From NCBI GenBank assembly GCA_003254905.1, contig QANU01067122.1, forward strand, positions 1 to 64,000: 64,000 nucleotides of DNA. Reading direction: 5' to 3'. Of the stretch, positions 47,001-58,170 are shown one piece after another (within the stretch, counting starts at the first letter, position 1; the number at the start of each line of letters is the position of its first letter). A program made the position numbers and the translations under genes. Origin of the DNA: Nissolia schottii. Taxonomy: Eukaryota > Streptophyta > Magnoliopsida > Fabales > Fabaceae. The notes under the pieces are model-generated. The model was not told where the DNA came from. It did no database searches and was given only the letters and a program-made list of their open reading frames with translations.

Positions 47001-49430
47001 AAATCAATATTTTGCTTCGTGGAAACTAAAACTATATAAAGAATGACATTGTTAATATTGTGAAAAAGACCAAGGGATAGGAGTGAATTTTGTCTTACAG
47101 TTTCCCTGAAAGTTAATAGTATATTAATATATTTATATATGGCTTTTGTGCCTTTATGTGCTAAAAGTCTTACAAGCTTGTCCTCATTTAATGTACTACT
47201 TGGTATTGCTATTCTAGTATGAGAGCCAATTGTAAGCTTCTAGTTACTTGAAACTTATTGTAAACATCCTTTTAAAAGGACAGACTTTCTTTCCCTTCTC
47301 ATTATTTGCCTTGAATTTTCCTATTTGATTCCCTCACGTTTCAAAGGAAATTACAGGGGACCTGAAGGAAGCTCTGTAGCTTTGACCATTCGTAGTGGTT
47401 CAGCCGTAAAGCACCTATCTTTGATGTAAGTTTGTTTTCTTCCAAAAACAGAAGTAGATTTGATGTTTTGGCCTTTTGAGACTTAAAGAGTATGTCTTGT
47501 TTCCTAGGATGATTTAGAAAAACTTGCAATTTGGTAATGCATTATTAGTTTTAGCTACATTCATATGATTAGTCACTGTTACCATTGTTAAACCTCCTGA
47601 ATTTTGCTGTTTTCATAATGATTATTATCACCATTACTTGGTGGGGTTAATTACTCAACTTTTATTTTATTTCTTGTTAAAGAACTATAAGAATTGCTGC
47701 ATTTCAGGAGAGAGAAAGTTTCGTTGAATCCAGTGACATCAAGGTTATGCAAGATACCTACTTCAGGAAATGATTCACCAACAGTTGGTTATATCAAACT
47801 AACGTCTTTCAACCAAAACTCTTCACGTGAGTAGTAACTGATAAGATGCACAATTTTTCTTGCTTCCATAATCATTTTTTTTGTCCATGTCGTCTCTTTC
47901 TATGCAATTCCTTTTTCCGTCTTATTTTTTTTATCCTCTTTAAATTTTACACTCCACCTAGTCAAGAAATTGATCTCTCACTACATTATATCTTCATAAA
48001 ACATTCATTTCATCAAATCAAAGTATGTTCATATTCTAGGTTTTCACATGTACTTGTTACTACATAAATCATTTTGTTAATTGCCATACTAAAGGCACTG
48101 CTATATATTAAATTTTCTAATTCACTTTTGATTTAAATTACTCATCATTTAGATTACTGAAAATGTTATTACTTGTTTCTTGACTCATTTACTCTATAAT
48201 ATAATGACAATAATTCCACACTTTTGTCCTTTTTTTTGTTTGTGGCAAACCTGCCACCCTTGCAGGTGCTATCAAGGAAGCAATCAATACTTTAAGGAGT
48301 GATAATGTTAATGCATTTGTTTTGGACCTTAGAGACAACAGGTGAATTAGTGACCATTTTATACTTTATAAACACTAGCTTTCTGAAACTTACATTTTTT
48401 GCAGTGGTGGTCTTTTCCCAGAAGGAATTGAGATTGCGAAAATTTGGTAAGTTTATCAACTAGTCACATTTTTACATATTGTATTTGCGTATAATTCTTT
48501 GGCTGACGGTGCTTGAAAGTCAGTTCCATGGTTTCTCCATCTTTGAGGGCCACTCCAACATATCTTTTATGGACCAGAATTGTTCTATATAACTTCAAAA
48601 TCAGACAGAACACCTTTTACCATGTTAAAATATGTTGTATAGCTTAACTGAATTGTGGAATCCCTTAAGACTTTCATTATTGTATTTTTTATTTTTTTTT
48701 ACTTAATTCATGTTATTTTCAGCTTCAATTTCTTATAGACATTGTCAACCAGGTTGGACAAAGGCGTGATTGTGTATATTTGTGATAGTCGTGGCGTTCG
48801 AGATATACTTGATACAGATGGAACTAATGCACTAGCAACTTCCGAACCCCTAGCTGTACTGGTATGTTTTTTCACTTCAGAATTCCAATTTTTTTTTTTT
48901 CATTTGTTTGTATGGTAAAAATGAGTGATCAAATATCTTGAGCCTATTGTATCAGGTAAACAAGGGAACTGCAAGCGCAAGCGAAATCTTAGCTGGTGCA
49001 TTGAAAGATAACAACCGGGCAATATTGTTCGGAGAACCAACATTTGGAAAAGGGTAGGTACTTTTGGTTTGATTCAATCCAAACAAATTGATAATAATGC
49101 TAATACCCTAACATGAGCTACACTAAACTATGCAGGAAGATCCAATCGGTTTTCGAGCTGTCAGATGGCTCCGGATTAGTCGTTACGGTTGCTCGCTACG
49201 AGACCCCTGCACACATAGATATTGACAAGGTATGATCTTGACTCTCCACCTCCCCCAACTGGCTTGCATTCCCCCACTGACTAACACCCTGCATTTGCAT
49301 GCAGGTTGGTGTCATTCCTGACCATCCTCTACCAACATCATTTCCTAAGGATGAGGATGCATTTTGCAATTGCCTTCAGGATCCCGCATCTTCTTGCAAT
49401 GTCAACAGGGTCCAACTATTTTCAAAATGA
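44081..49430 (+). CDS. Chloroplast C-terminal processing peptidase (CtpA, peptidase S41)
   Basis: Thirteen exons join to 522 residues: 44081-44152, 44707-45028, 45172-45321, 46526-46608, 46753-46961, 47357-47425, 47708-47826, 48266-48341, 48405-48446, 48753-48861, 48956-49053, 49136-49229 and 49305-49430. All introns are GT-AG. The first about 130 residues are basic and Ser-rich, then a hydrophobic stretch [21 protein letters not shown] precedes [14 protein letters not shown]. This fits a two-part transit peptide into the thylakoid lumen. A PDZ domain spans about 212-300 (GVGISIGY...GDILLGIDD). The protease core carries the Ser-Lys dyad: Ser424 in GTASASEI and Lys449 in FGKG, 25 residues apart as in the family. 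The enzyme trims the C-terminal extension of the photosystem II D1 precursor, allowing manganese cluster assembly. Plants have three CTPA paralogs; which one this is was not settled. Confidence 0.95.
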
Positions 49431-50590
49431 TGTTGATTTTTTATATCATTGTTTCTTTTGTATATTAATTCTTTGAGGAAGATCGACATTTTTCTAACAA
49501 AACATCATGTTGTTTGACCTCAGTAATCAAGCAAAGGAACATTGTTGCCACAAATGTGTAAATATGAAAACTAAAGATTAGAGACTTCTATACCTGAAAA
49601 CTAACCGAATAAGGAGACAAAAGTGACCAAAGGTAGTGCCTAGTGTTGCTGCCGGCTAACCAAGGGGGAGCGTGACAATGCCGGAAAGTATTTGGTACAG
49701 TAGTCAACAAACATGAAAGGAGGATGATTGAGGGTTTTTTTTTCCCAATAAATTTTCATTGATAAATAGACAAAGACATCAACCTAACTACAAGAGAGAA
49801 ACTGGTACACAGAATCTGTTAACATATCTAAGCTTAAGAATATAATCAATGAAATCGATATAATTATTTGAGACATATCGCGGATTTAGCGTTACACTAC
49901 GAATACCCTTGAACGCCAAGGTGAGCAATATTGAGATCTTAGATCTTTTATTTGAAGTGTTGTATAATGCTTTTAATTAGGTTGTATAGAAAGAGAAACA
50001 CCACAAAAATGTTTGAAAAGCTAAGTGCTGAACATGGTGGCATCTAGTTTACCGAACATGGTGGAAAACAAGCTAGTACACTAGTAGCCAACGTGAACCC
50101 ATCAGAACCTAGAGCCTCTAAAACAATCGTGTTTGGAGAAAGAGGCTTAAAGCCTCATAGAAAACCTCAACCCACAACAACCAGCCAAAGTCGTCAATCA
50201 ACCTCATGTGAGATCTTTCGATTTAGGTAAGAATTGCAATCATGAGAACCCAAAAATGAGTTGGACTCATGATTTACTCCTCGATCTAGACATTTTGCCA
50301 TCAAGAAGGTTCACTAGACATGAAATCAAGCACTCATAAGCTAGTGAGAAGTTATAGAACAAAAAACCATAACATAAAAAACCTAACTAAAGAAAGGGGG
50401 GGTCACCAAATCTGCCATGGAGATGAACCATGCTCCATAAAATTGGTTCCCCCTTTAGATAAGAGATGAAAGGTACAATAAGTGGAGGAAAAAGAGGATC
50501 CACATGATAGAAAAGGAGAAAAGATGAAAGAAAAGGCTAAAGGAAGAGGGGGGGGGGGGNTAAACAAAGTTAGGTAAGTATCTAACAAAG
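49431..50590. other. Intergenic stretch, no gene seen
   Basis: Moderately AT-rich, with no coding-like frame. A G run ends in an unresolved base at 50560. Confidence 0.45.
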
Positions 50591-50599
50591 TTACAAAAT

Positions 50600-50795
50600 T
50601 TGTACATTTTGAGGTAAACTCGTAAACTCGTAGGTAGATTTTAACTCGTGAACTCGCTAGTAGAATCGAGAGTTTACTTAAACTCGTACGAGTTTACCAA
50701 AAAAGAGTTTACATAAGTGTTAACTCGTTTTTGTGTAGTAAAATCGTAAACTCGTAAGAGTTTAAGAGTTAACTCGAGAGTTTAACAACCATGGA
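50600..50795. repeat. AACTCG/CGAGTT-rich palindromic repeat block
   Basis: AACTCG or its complement recurs at least ten times in under 200 bases, including the palindrome ACTCGTACGAGT. The right end, on the minus strand, starts GGTTGTTAAACTCTCG. It resembles the subterminal repeats of a non-autonomous DNA transposon, but a matching left terminus was not found. Confidence 0.45.
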
Positions 50796-50799
50796 GGGG

Positions 50800-51980
50800 A
50801 TGACCACCTCCATGGGGCAATTGCCCCTCTAGTTTAGCAGAGTCTTGGTTGGCAGGAGAGTGGCTTTTAGGGTTTTTTTAAGAGAGACCAAACTTTGTTT
50901 TTGTGGTTGACAAATATTATTTGTCCTGTCAAAGATATGTCATAAAGTGTTGCAAACTTCCAGGTTAGGAGTGCCCAAACTAAAACATTTTTTTTTAATT
51001 GTTGCCTGTATCCTTTCGCGTAACATGAGAGAGATTAATCTACCAAATTATAATCAAGTGTTAAAATGAGGATGCTTCTCAATATTAAAATCATCCTCAA
51101 ATTAGATATCTTACTTAACAAAAGCAGGGATCAAACCACTTAAACCAACCAAGAGTTGGATATTTGAACTTTATTTACTGTTTGATCTTAATTGATGGAA
51201 ATATCAACTACTAAATAAGGTAATTTAAATAATGAAGTTTCTAAAACTATTATTTTTAAAACTATAAATGGACTTTTACTCTATGCCTTATTTAGTTCTT
51301 AATATAAATAAAGTGTCAAATTAGTCTTCAACGTTTTTTTTGTTATTGTCCTTGTTAGTCCTTCTGTCCAAAGAAGTTTATTTATGACTTTTAATGGCAA
51401 ATTTGTTTTTTGAATTAAAATCTATGTACTTAAGATGCAACATATATATACATTAAAGATAGTAAATATGCCAAAACATTAATGCCTAAACTTTTACCAA
51501 ATGATATTGACATTCGTTAGAATACATTGTAATCAATAACGTATAATACAAATAAAAAAAATATTAAGAACCGTTAAAAGACGTTAATTAATAAAAGGAA
51601 CAATTATTTTAAAAATGATCAAAAGGGCCAAATACTTAATAAATTAAGGAGAATGAGCATAGACAAAAATATCCTTATCTTATTCATTCCTAATTATTTA
51701 TCTACGATATGCGCAACTGGTGGTTTAAATTGTGCCTCATATCCTAGCAACGAATCTGTGTTGAAGGGAAGGAAGAATGATGTACAAGTGCTCTAGTATA
51801 AGATGTGCACGGTCAATTAGAAACGTACCAATCATTGGCATCACCAACCCGTTTACCTTTTACCTAATGATTTTTGGCTTCTTTGGTCAGTACTTATGTC
51901 ATGGGAGGGGCAAAAGTGATATAGAAGAGAGTGAAATTAGCAACTTGGTCTGTGACTGAAACGAGAGGCAGTGACAGTTG
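50800..51980. other. AT-rich intergenic region upstream of the hydrolase gene
   Basis: No domain-bearing frame. A 60-codon frame at 51777-51959 ends before the hydrolase start and shows no features. The proximal part should contain the hydrolase promoter. Confidence 0.45.
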
Positions 51981-51991
51981 GGTGGAGCGAA

Positions 51992-54495
51992 ATGGATGTG
52001 GTAGCTCTGTCCGTCTCTCCGCGGAGACTAAAATGCTCAACCCCCCTTTCTTCCTCCAACAACAATTATCGCCCCGCCGTTATTCTTCCCGTGAGTGAAT
52101 CTCAATCTCAGTCTCAGTCTCAGTCTCAATCTCAATTCAACCTCACCTCATACCTCTGCTCGCCTGTGACAGGGCTTAGGGAACAATTCTGGTGACTACC
52201 TCAAATTGGAGAAGAGGCTGAAGGATAAGTACGGCGTGCCCAGCGTGGTGGCCAAGGTGTCCAGGCTCGACTGGCTCCGCAATGCCTCTGGTTTGCTCGA
52301 CCCCAACTACTGGCGTGGCACTCTTCAGCCCAGGCCTGTCCTCGATTGGTACTTGAATAGGGTTCACGATGCCGTTCTTCAGGCTAAGGACTTGGGTCAA
52401 GGTTCACCCCCTTTCTCTACTCTGCGCCACTGTCGCTCTTAGCTAACTAATTTCTTTCTTATTCAGATTTTGCTTTGTTTATTTCTTCTCTCCCCTGCCT
52501 GCCTGGACTGACACATTAGCAAGTGCCTTGGTCAGTCAGTTTGATTGATTCCACATGTATGCGAATCAATGGTCTTACAATAAAACATTCATTCATACAT
52601 ACATACATACATATGTGCATATTTGTCAAAACTCATTTTGATGCACTCTGTAAGGACATAAACGCACTTAAAATAGTTTGTGTTGCTTGTGGGACAAGGC
52701 AACTCCCTAAAGAGTTTGTGATATGAGGACCGATGATGACACCAATCAATTAGCTAGAGCTATTTAAATCATTGTCTGATGCAAAGGTTAATTTTTTTGT
52801 TGCCAGCAATTTAAACCAATTCATATTTATTTGTTCTCTCTCTCCTCCTCATCACTTATATGTTGTCATGCAACATTTTTAATCTTCTCCACTCCATCAA
52901 ACAACACATTTGCTCACCTTAAGGTATCTAAAACCCTATGAATAATCTCATTACAGGTGCTACTTTATCCTTGATTGGACACTCCGCTGGAGGATGGCTT
53001 GCACGTGTGTATATGGAAGAATTTGGGCTGTCCCATGTATCCTTGTTATTAACTCTTGGAACCCCTCACCTGTAATTTCCCTTCTGATATCCATTGGATC
53101 CTCAGTAGGATATATCGCTAGGACAATCGTAGATACTTCCAGCATAGTTTATTGGTTGAAGAAATGCTCCGTCAGCTTCGTTATTCCAACCTATATTCTG
53201 TATTGATTGTATTCCATTTATGATTGTAAATTTCTATCAACTTCTTTTTCACCAATCTTTTCAGCCCACCTCCAAAAGGCTTGCCAGGGGTTATTGATCA
53301 GACGCGGGGTCTCCTTGATTATGTTCAAAACAATTGCTCGAAAGCTGTTTACACCCCTCAACTGAAGTATGTATGTATAGCAGGAAGGTAAAACCACAGT
53401 TTTACCTTTTCTTCTTTCTCCTCTCTTCTCCCGCTTCATGCGTTGTTGTCTGGATTCCTTAATAGTTAGATAACTGCAAATTTGCCTTTTGTAGTTCAAT
53501 CACTGATTTGCTGAGTGCTACTGCTATGAATGATTGAGGAGATTCTTTTTTTGACATATCATGTGCGTCTAAAAGATGTTCAGTTGTGCTGATCCTTGAT
53601 TATCCTGCAGAAAGGACTCTAGTTTAAACAAGAAATTCTATATCCAGCATTTTACGCTTGACTATATCTTGAATGCTCAATATATTTATTCTTCATTTTT
53701 GGGTCTAAGAGTGTTGTCTGAGTTTCAAGGGAGTGATACCAATTTTCATTGGTTTGGTGAATGGAGCATTAGATGCTAGTTTATCTTGAACCGTGCAAGA
53801 AAATCTAGTTGATAGGAAAGTTGTATACCAGAGAAGTAGACTTACTTAACTGAGACACTATGTTTTGAATAACAACAACTATAATTTATAAAATGCAGAC
53901 ATTGCTAAAGATAACTTACAAGAGATCAGTTATTCATTCCAAGTGTGCTGAAATGTGGATTTTAATTGCATACTCCAAAACTAAGGTATATTGAAGGGGC
54001 TCCGCTTTTTGGAAAGTCAAATGCAGACATCGAGCCTGTAGTTGCAGCTGAAAGTTCTCAGCAAGTTCCTGAGGCTGTTATTATGAACACTGCAAGCACT
54101 TCTGCACCTAATACAACAACATTACGTGCTCGCTTTGTTGGGCAAGGGTACAAGCAGGTGAATGCAATTGTTATTAACTATTGACACACTTATAGCTAAA
54201 ATCGTAGTGTCTATACTCTAAACTTGACTCACTGGACGGATAAATGAGTTAATGTTAGATGCTGCAAGCAAGTATGCTTATAATGACCAAAGCTGTAAGA
54301 TTTTGTCAGGTATGTGGGCAAGCAGATGTATGGGGTGATGGTGTTGTACCAGAAGTATCAGCTCATCTTGAGGGTGCACTCAACATTTGTTTGGATGGCG
54401 TTTATCACTCGCCAGTTGGTTCAGATGATGCATTGAGACCGTGGTATGGTTCCCCTGCTGTGTTGGAGCAATGGATAGAACACCTCCTTAATTAA
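51992..54495 (+). CDS. Alpha/beta hydrolase, PGAP1/lipase-like
   Basis: Six exons, 51992-52090, 52173-52401, 52957-53071, 53265-53387, 53986-54157 and 54310-54495, join to 307 residues with GT-AG introns. The first strand-loop RPAVILPGLGNNSGDY gives the oxyanion-side GLGNN. The nucleophile elbow is LIGHSAGG with Ser119. Asp256 in WGDGVVP and His279 in DGVYHSP fall where the acid and base of the triad are expected. LTLGTPHLPPPKG after the elbow is typical of lipase and PGAP1-type hydrolases. The N-terminal 33 residues are Ser/Arg-rich with little acid, so plastid import is possible. The likely activity is hydrolysis of an ester bond, perhaps in a lipid; the substrate is unknown. Intron 1 is only 82 bases and starts with a (TCTCAG)n run. 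The second start-side ATG choice is not an issue because ATG 51992 is the first in frame. Confidence 0.93.
52099..52136. repeat. (TCTCAG)n hexanucleotide run in hydrolase intron 1
   Basis: Six to seven TCTCAG/TCTCAA units directly after the GTGAGTGAA donor. Read through, they would code a Ser-Gln repeat in frame, but the GT-AG intron removes them. Confidence 0.8.
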
Positions 54496-55089
54496 CTTGC
54501 AAATGTTAGATAGATCACTTCGTTTAAGTAAATTCCTGTTGTATGAGTATGCTTAATTTGTATCCGTGCCATTCATTGATTGGTTACTGTCTAATCTATA
54601 ATTAGAATGCTCTCGCTTCATTTTTAGTAAATACCATAAGATTTTGCCGCCTTTCTGAGTTTATTGCAATGCTACCGAAGAAAGAAGTCTCGAGAAATGC
54701 CATCCCTTCGGAATAATAAGAACAAAGCAGTCTTCAAAATAATTATTAAGGACAAATGCTATACATCTAAAATTATTTGTCGGAATTTTGTTGAGATTTA
54801 AATAAGGTGGTTAAGTAAGCTAAAATAATAAAAGCCACTCATAAATTTAAAGGTTAGAAATGATGCGATAGCATTTCGTCAAAAGTTCTGCAATAAAATT
54901 CGGCTTTTCTCTTTGTGGATGATATATAATGTATGAGTACTCAAGACCCAACTGAGGGTTATGAAGAAAATTGCACTAGATTTGGATTTTAAAACTATGT
55001 CTTATATATGTATTCATAAATAAGCATTCGTCACAATCGTTTGATTAAGTTTACTTCTACGTTCGTAATATTTAAATTTATGTATGAGC

Positions 55090-55905
55090 TATATTCCATA
55101 AATTTCGACATTACCATGCTCTTTTGAGTATTGTCAATTATGTCATATGTAATTCTCCTTCGGAGGATGTTCTACATTGTTTTTGGGATTGTTCTCCTCA
55201 CTCTCTCTATGCTAGCTTGGGGTTTAATATGGTTTGGTTCAGCAATCAGCAAGCGTCATTGTGGTTATCCTCTAATCTCTATGGTCAAGACGAAATGTTG
55301 TTCCTCAATAGCTTATGGTGAGTTTGGCGTTGGCACAATATGCATGTTTTGGGTGATGAGCAATGGGGTCTGTAAGATGTTATTTGTCGTTTGATGAGTT
55401 CTTGAGATGATATTCAACGGTCCTTTCCTCCTACTCCTCATTCTAACATAGCTTCTAGAGAGGTGTCATGGCAAAAGCCTAACCAATATTGGATCAAGCT
55501 CAACATCGATGGTAGTGTGATGGGTTGCCTGCAGCGAGCGGCCATTGGTAGTGTTCTTCAAGGGTCAAATGGTGAATGACTTCATGGCTATTCTGGTTTT
55601 TAAGGAGATGAAGATAGAATATCTTTCTCTTGCTTGGGATCTTGATTTTCGTCGGGATTGTTGTGAGACGGATTCTTTAGAAGCCTAACGTTTGGCAACA
55701 GCTTCTTCTCCTCCCCCTTTCCATGTTTATGGTGTTGTGATTGCAAATATTGCGGTCCTTTGTAGTAGAGAGCAGGATGTCAAGATTACTCATATACTTC
55801 GTGAAGTCAATGCGTGTGCGAATGGAATGGCTAAACTTGGTGTGGACCGTCAAGAATCTTTTTAGTGTTGGCTTACTCTGCCTCTGCTGCCTCTGGTATT
55901 GCCTT
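55090..55905 (+). pseudogene. LINE relic with zinc-binding and RNase H-like parts
   Basis: The frame first reads SEDVLHCFWDCSPHSLYASLGF, the HC..W..C type zinc-binding segment at the end of plant LINE reverse transcriptases. Further on come WIKLNIDGSVMG, AIGSVLQGSNGE and, after frame changes, AWDLDFR and ILREVNACANGMAKLG, the order seen in plant RNase H-like (RVT_3) domains. There are stops and frameshifts throughout. No A-rich tail was assigned. The hydrolase gene ends about 600 bases upstream. Confidence 0.6.
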
Positions 55906-56139
55906 GTCTCATGGCGGATAATTTAAGTGTCATTATTCTTAAAGCTTAGATGTTTCTTTGTTCAGATGAGGCTAACATGGTCCGACTAGAGTTAATGAGC
56001 ATTTTGGTTCTTGACCAAAATTGTGAACTCAAAAAAACGTATAAGGACAACTTAGCAAGAAAATTTCATAAGCTGTATTTGAGTTTGGTTTGGGTTCAAT
56101 TTTTGGTAAGGCCAGGTGTGAGGATGAATGAACTTGGGG

Positions 56140-56265
56140 TTGTGAATATTATATTGCCATTGAATGACTAATTGATAACGAGATCAAGAATTTCTTCAAC
56201 ACCCACATGTGAAAAAAGCTTCTGCGGGTGAATATTCATTTGAAAACTCAACCAAGGATTGACTT
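56140..56265 (+). pseudogene. Degenerate MYB R3-domain fragment
   Basis: From about 56150 the frame reads AIE, a stop, then DNEIKNFFNTHM, a stop, then KKLLRVNIHLKTQPRIDF. This matches the end of an R3 repeat and the following linker of R2R3-MYBs ([17 protein letters not shown]..., then THKPRTD). Two in-frame stops and the loss of the earlier R3 helices show it is dead. It differs from the intact MYB at 11429, whose R3 end is NYWRTHF, so it comes from another subgroup. Confidence 0.6.
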
Positions 56266-56269
56266 CACC

Positions 56270-58170
56270 CTTGAATCTTTCCCAATTGTTAGGCATTAAA
56301 TTTGGACAATCCAATGGTGGTTTGGGGGATATGGCAGTAGTTTGGAGCTCAGCACGGTGGTCGGAGCAGGACGGGCGGTGGCCGATACTGGTGGTGTTGA
56401 TGCCTGGACGGGGAGGAAGGGTAATTGGGTGGCAGAGTTGAAAATTTTAGAGGTTTTTTTTTTACAGTGAAAAAATTAGAGCTAATTAATCTTGATTAGC
56501 AGTTAAATTTTGTCATTAATTATAATAAGAATTACAAAACTAGATAGAGGGTCAAAATGCAATTCCTAATTTTAGATCTAGAGTCTTTGAGGGTCAAGTT
56601 ATTAATATAATTTGGGTCATTTATTCAAAATTTAATAAATGAGATTCAGGGACCAATTAATTAAGGTCTCTTAACCATCCTTAATACTAATTTTTCCAAG
56701 TAAAAAATTAAGTTTGCGTAAGGTTAGTCATATATTAGTATATATAATTGTCACTTATGAACAAATTATAAAAGCATGTTAATAAAGATTTTGCAAAAAG
56801 TAACTACACTAGTCAAGTTAATCAATTAACAAACACATACAAATAAGAGAATTTAAAAATCCAACACTCAAATTTTTGTAGTACACCCCAACTAAAATTA
56901 ATTTTTCTTTACTTATATTCCGATATTCCTAAGGTTTTAGTTAAGGTTATAAAAAAGTTTAATTTATATAATTAAAATTAATTTAGACATTTTATATATC
57001 GGATACTCAAAGATATGGGGAAGTCACCCCACATTTGTCCCATTTAACAAGTGGTATTGAAAATATGCATCTCCATTATTAGCAGAAAAAAAAAAAAATT
57101 CCCCTATATCTCGTGAGTGCTGATAAAATTGCCAAGCCTACAACTTGAAAGTGTCATCTTAACTATCCTTTTTATCAAACCCAAATAAATAAAAAGAAAT
57201 ATTTGACGATTTTCCTCTTTTTAACTTAATTTGTCATCCTGCTCATGTTATATGTACACTTGCTAAAATATGACAAATATGAAATTGAATGTGTGCTTGA
57301 TTTTTCATTATTTTTCACTTTTTCAATCAGCCAAAATTAAGAGATGAATTCTAATTTTAACAAGTATATGAATAAATAGAAAGATAAATTAAAGTAAAAA
57401 AAATAAAACTCCCAAGCATTTAAAAAAAAAAACATTGTATAATTCCTCTTCCATGAAACTTTTTTTTTGGGAATAATAGACCTAAGACTAACTAATTTTG
57501 TGTTGATCGCAATTTTATAATCAACATATGAATAAAGTGGTGAGCGTTACCCAAAGAACACAAACTTTAAAGACTATTTTAAAAAAAATGTCAAAGCTAA
57601 ACATGCATAAAATTATAAATGCACAATCGTGTTGCACTCCATATAATGCTACTGAGATCAGCCCACCACAAAAGCCAACAAAACAAAACTTGGACAAACA
57701 AGAACAAGCCAGACGAATTTTCTGAAACAGAAGTCAATTCTTTTAACCTAAATTTCCAAGTTTTGAATATGCCACAACATCAAATAAGCCTACTTTAAAC
57801 TTGGCTTCAACAACATCGAACTGAATCTTTTAATATAGAAGTTCAAACTAAAATAAAATGAACTATTCAGAATTTTCCCTACATAGTCGCCTCCGTCATT
57901 AATGTATAGGTATACCTTCACAGCCAAATTACTAGGAACATACAAGCTTAGTAATGAAGCCATCAACCTATATTGGTCCATATCTTACATCTACAATGCT
58001 AAGAAAAGCAAGGGCATTTAATTTCTGTCTGATGTGTAAAACAAGATTCATGTCCTTGCCCCCCACCAAGGAAATTATTACAATGGCAAATCAATAACGC
58101 CTTGTCCTCCTCTTATCGTCCTCCTCTTATCACGAACATGTGATCATATCGGTTAAACTGAGATTGAGCA
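56270..58170. other. Intergenic stretch, no gene seen
   Basis: A GC-rich patch at 56320-56440 (GGACGGGCGGTGG) lies in AT-rich DNA. A further 1.5 kb shows no coding-like frame or clear element. A two-copy 14-base tandem (GTCCTCCTCTTATC) lies near 58105-58132 in the PABN 3' flank. Confidence 0.45.

Noticed and set aside
51777-51959. 60-codon frame just upstream of the hydrolase start
   Set aside because: No domain, not in frame with the hydrolase, likely promoter or leader sequence.
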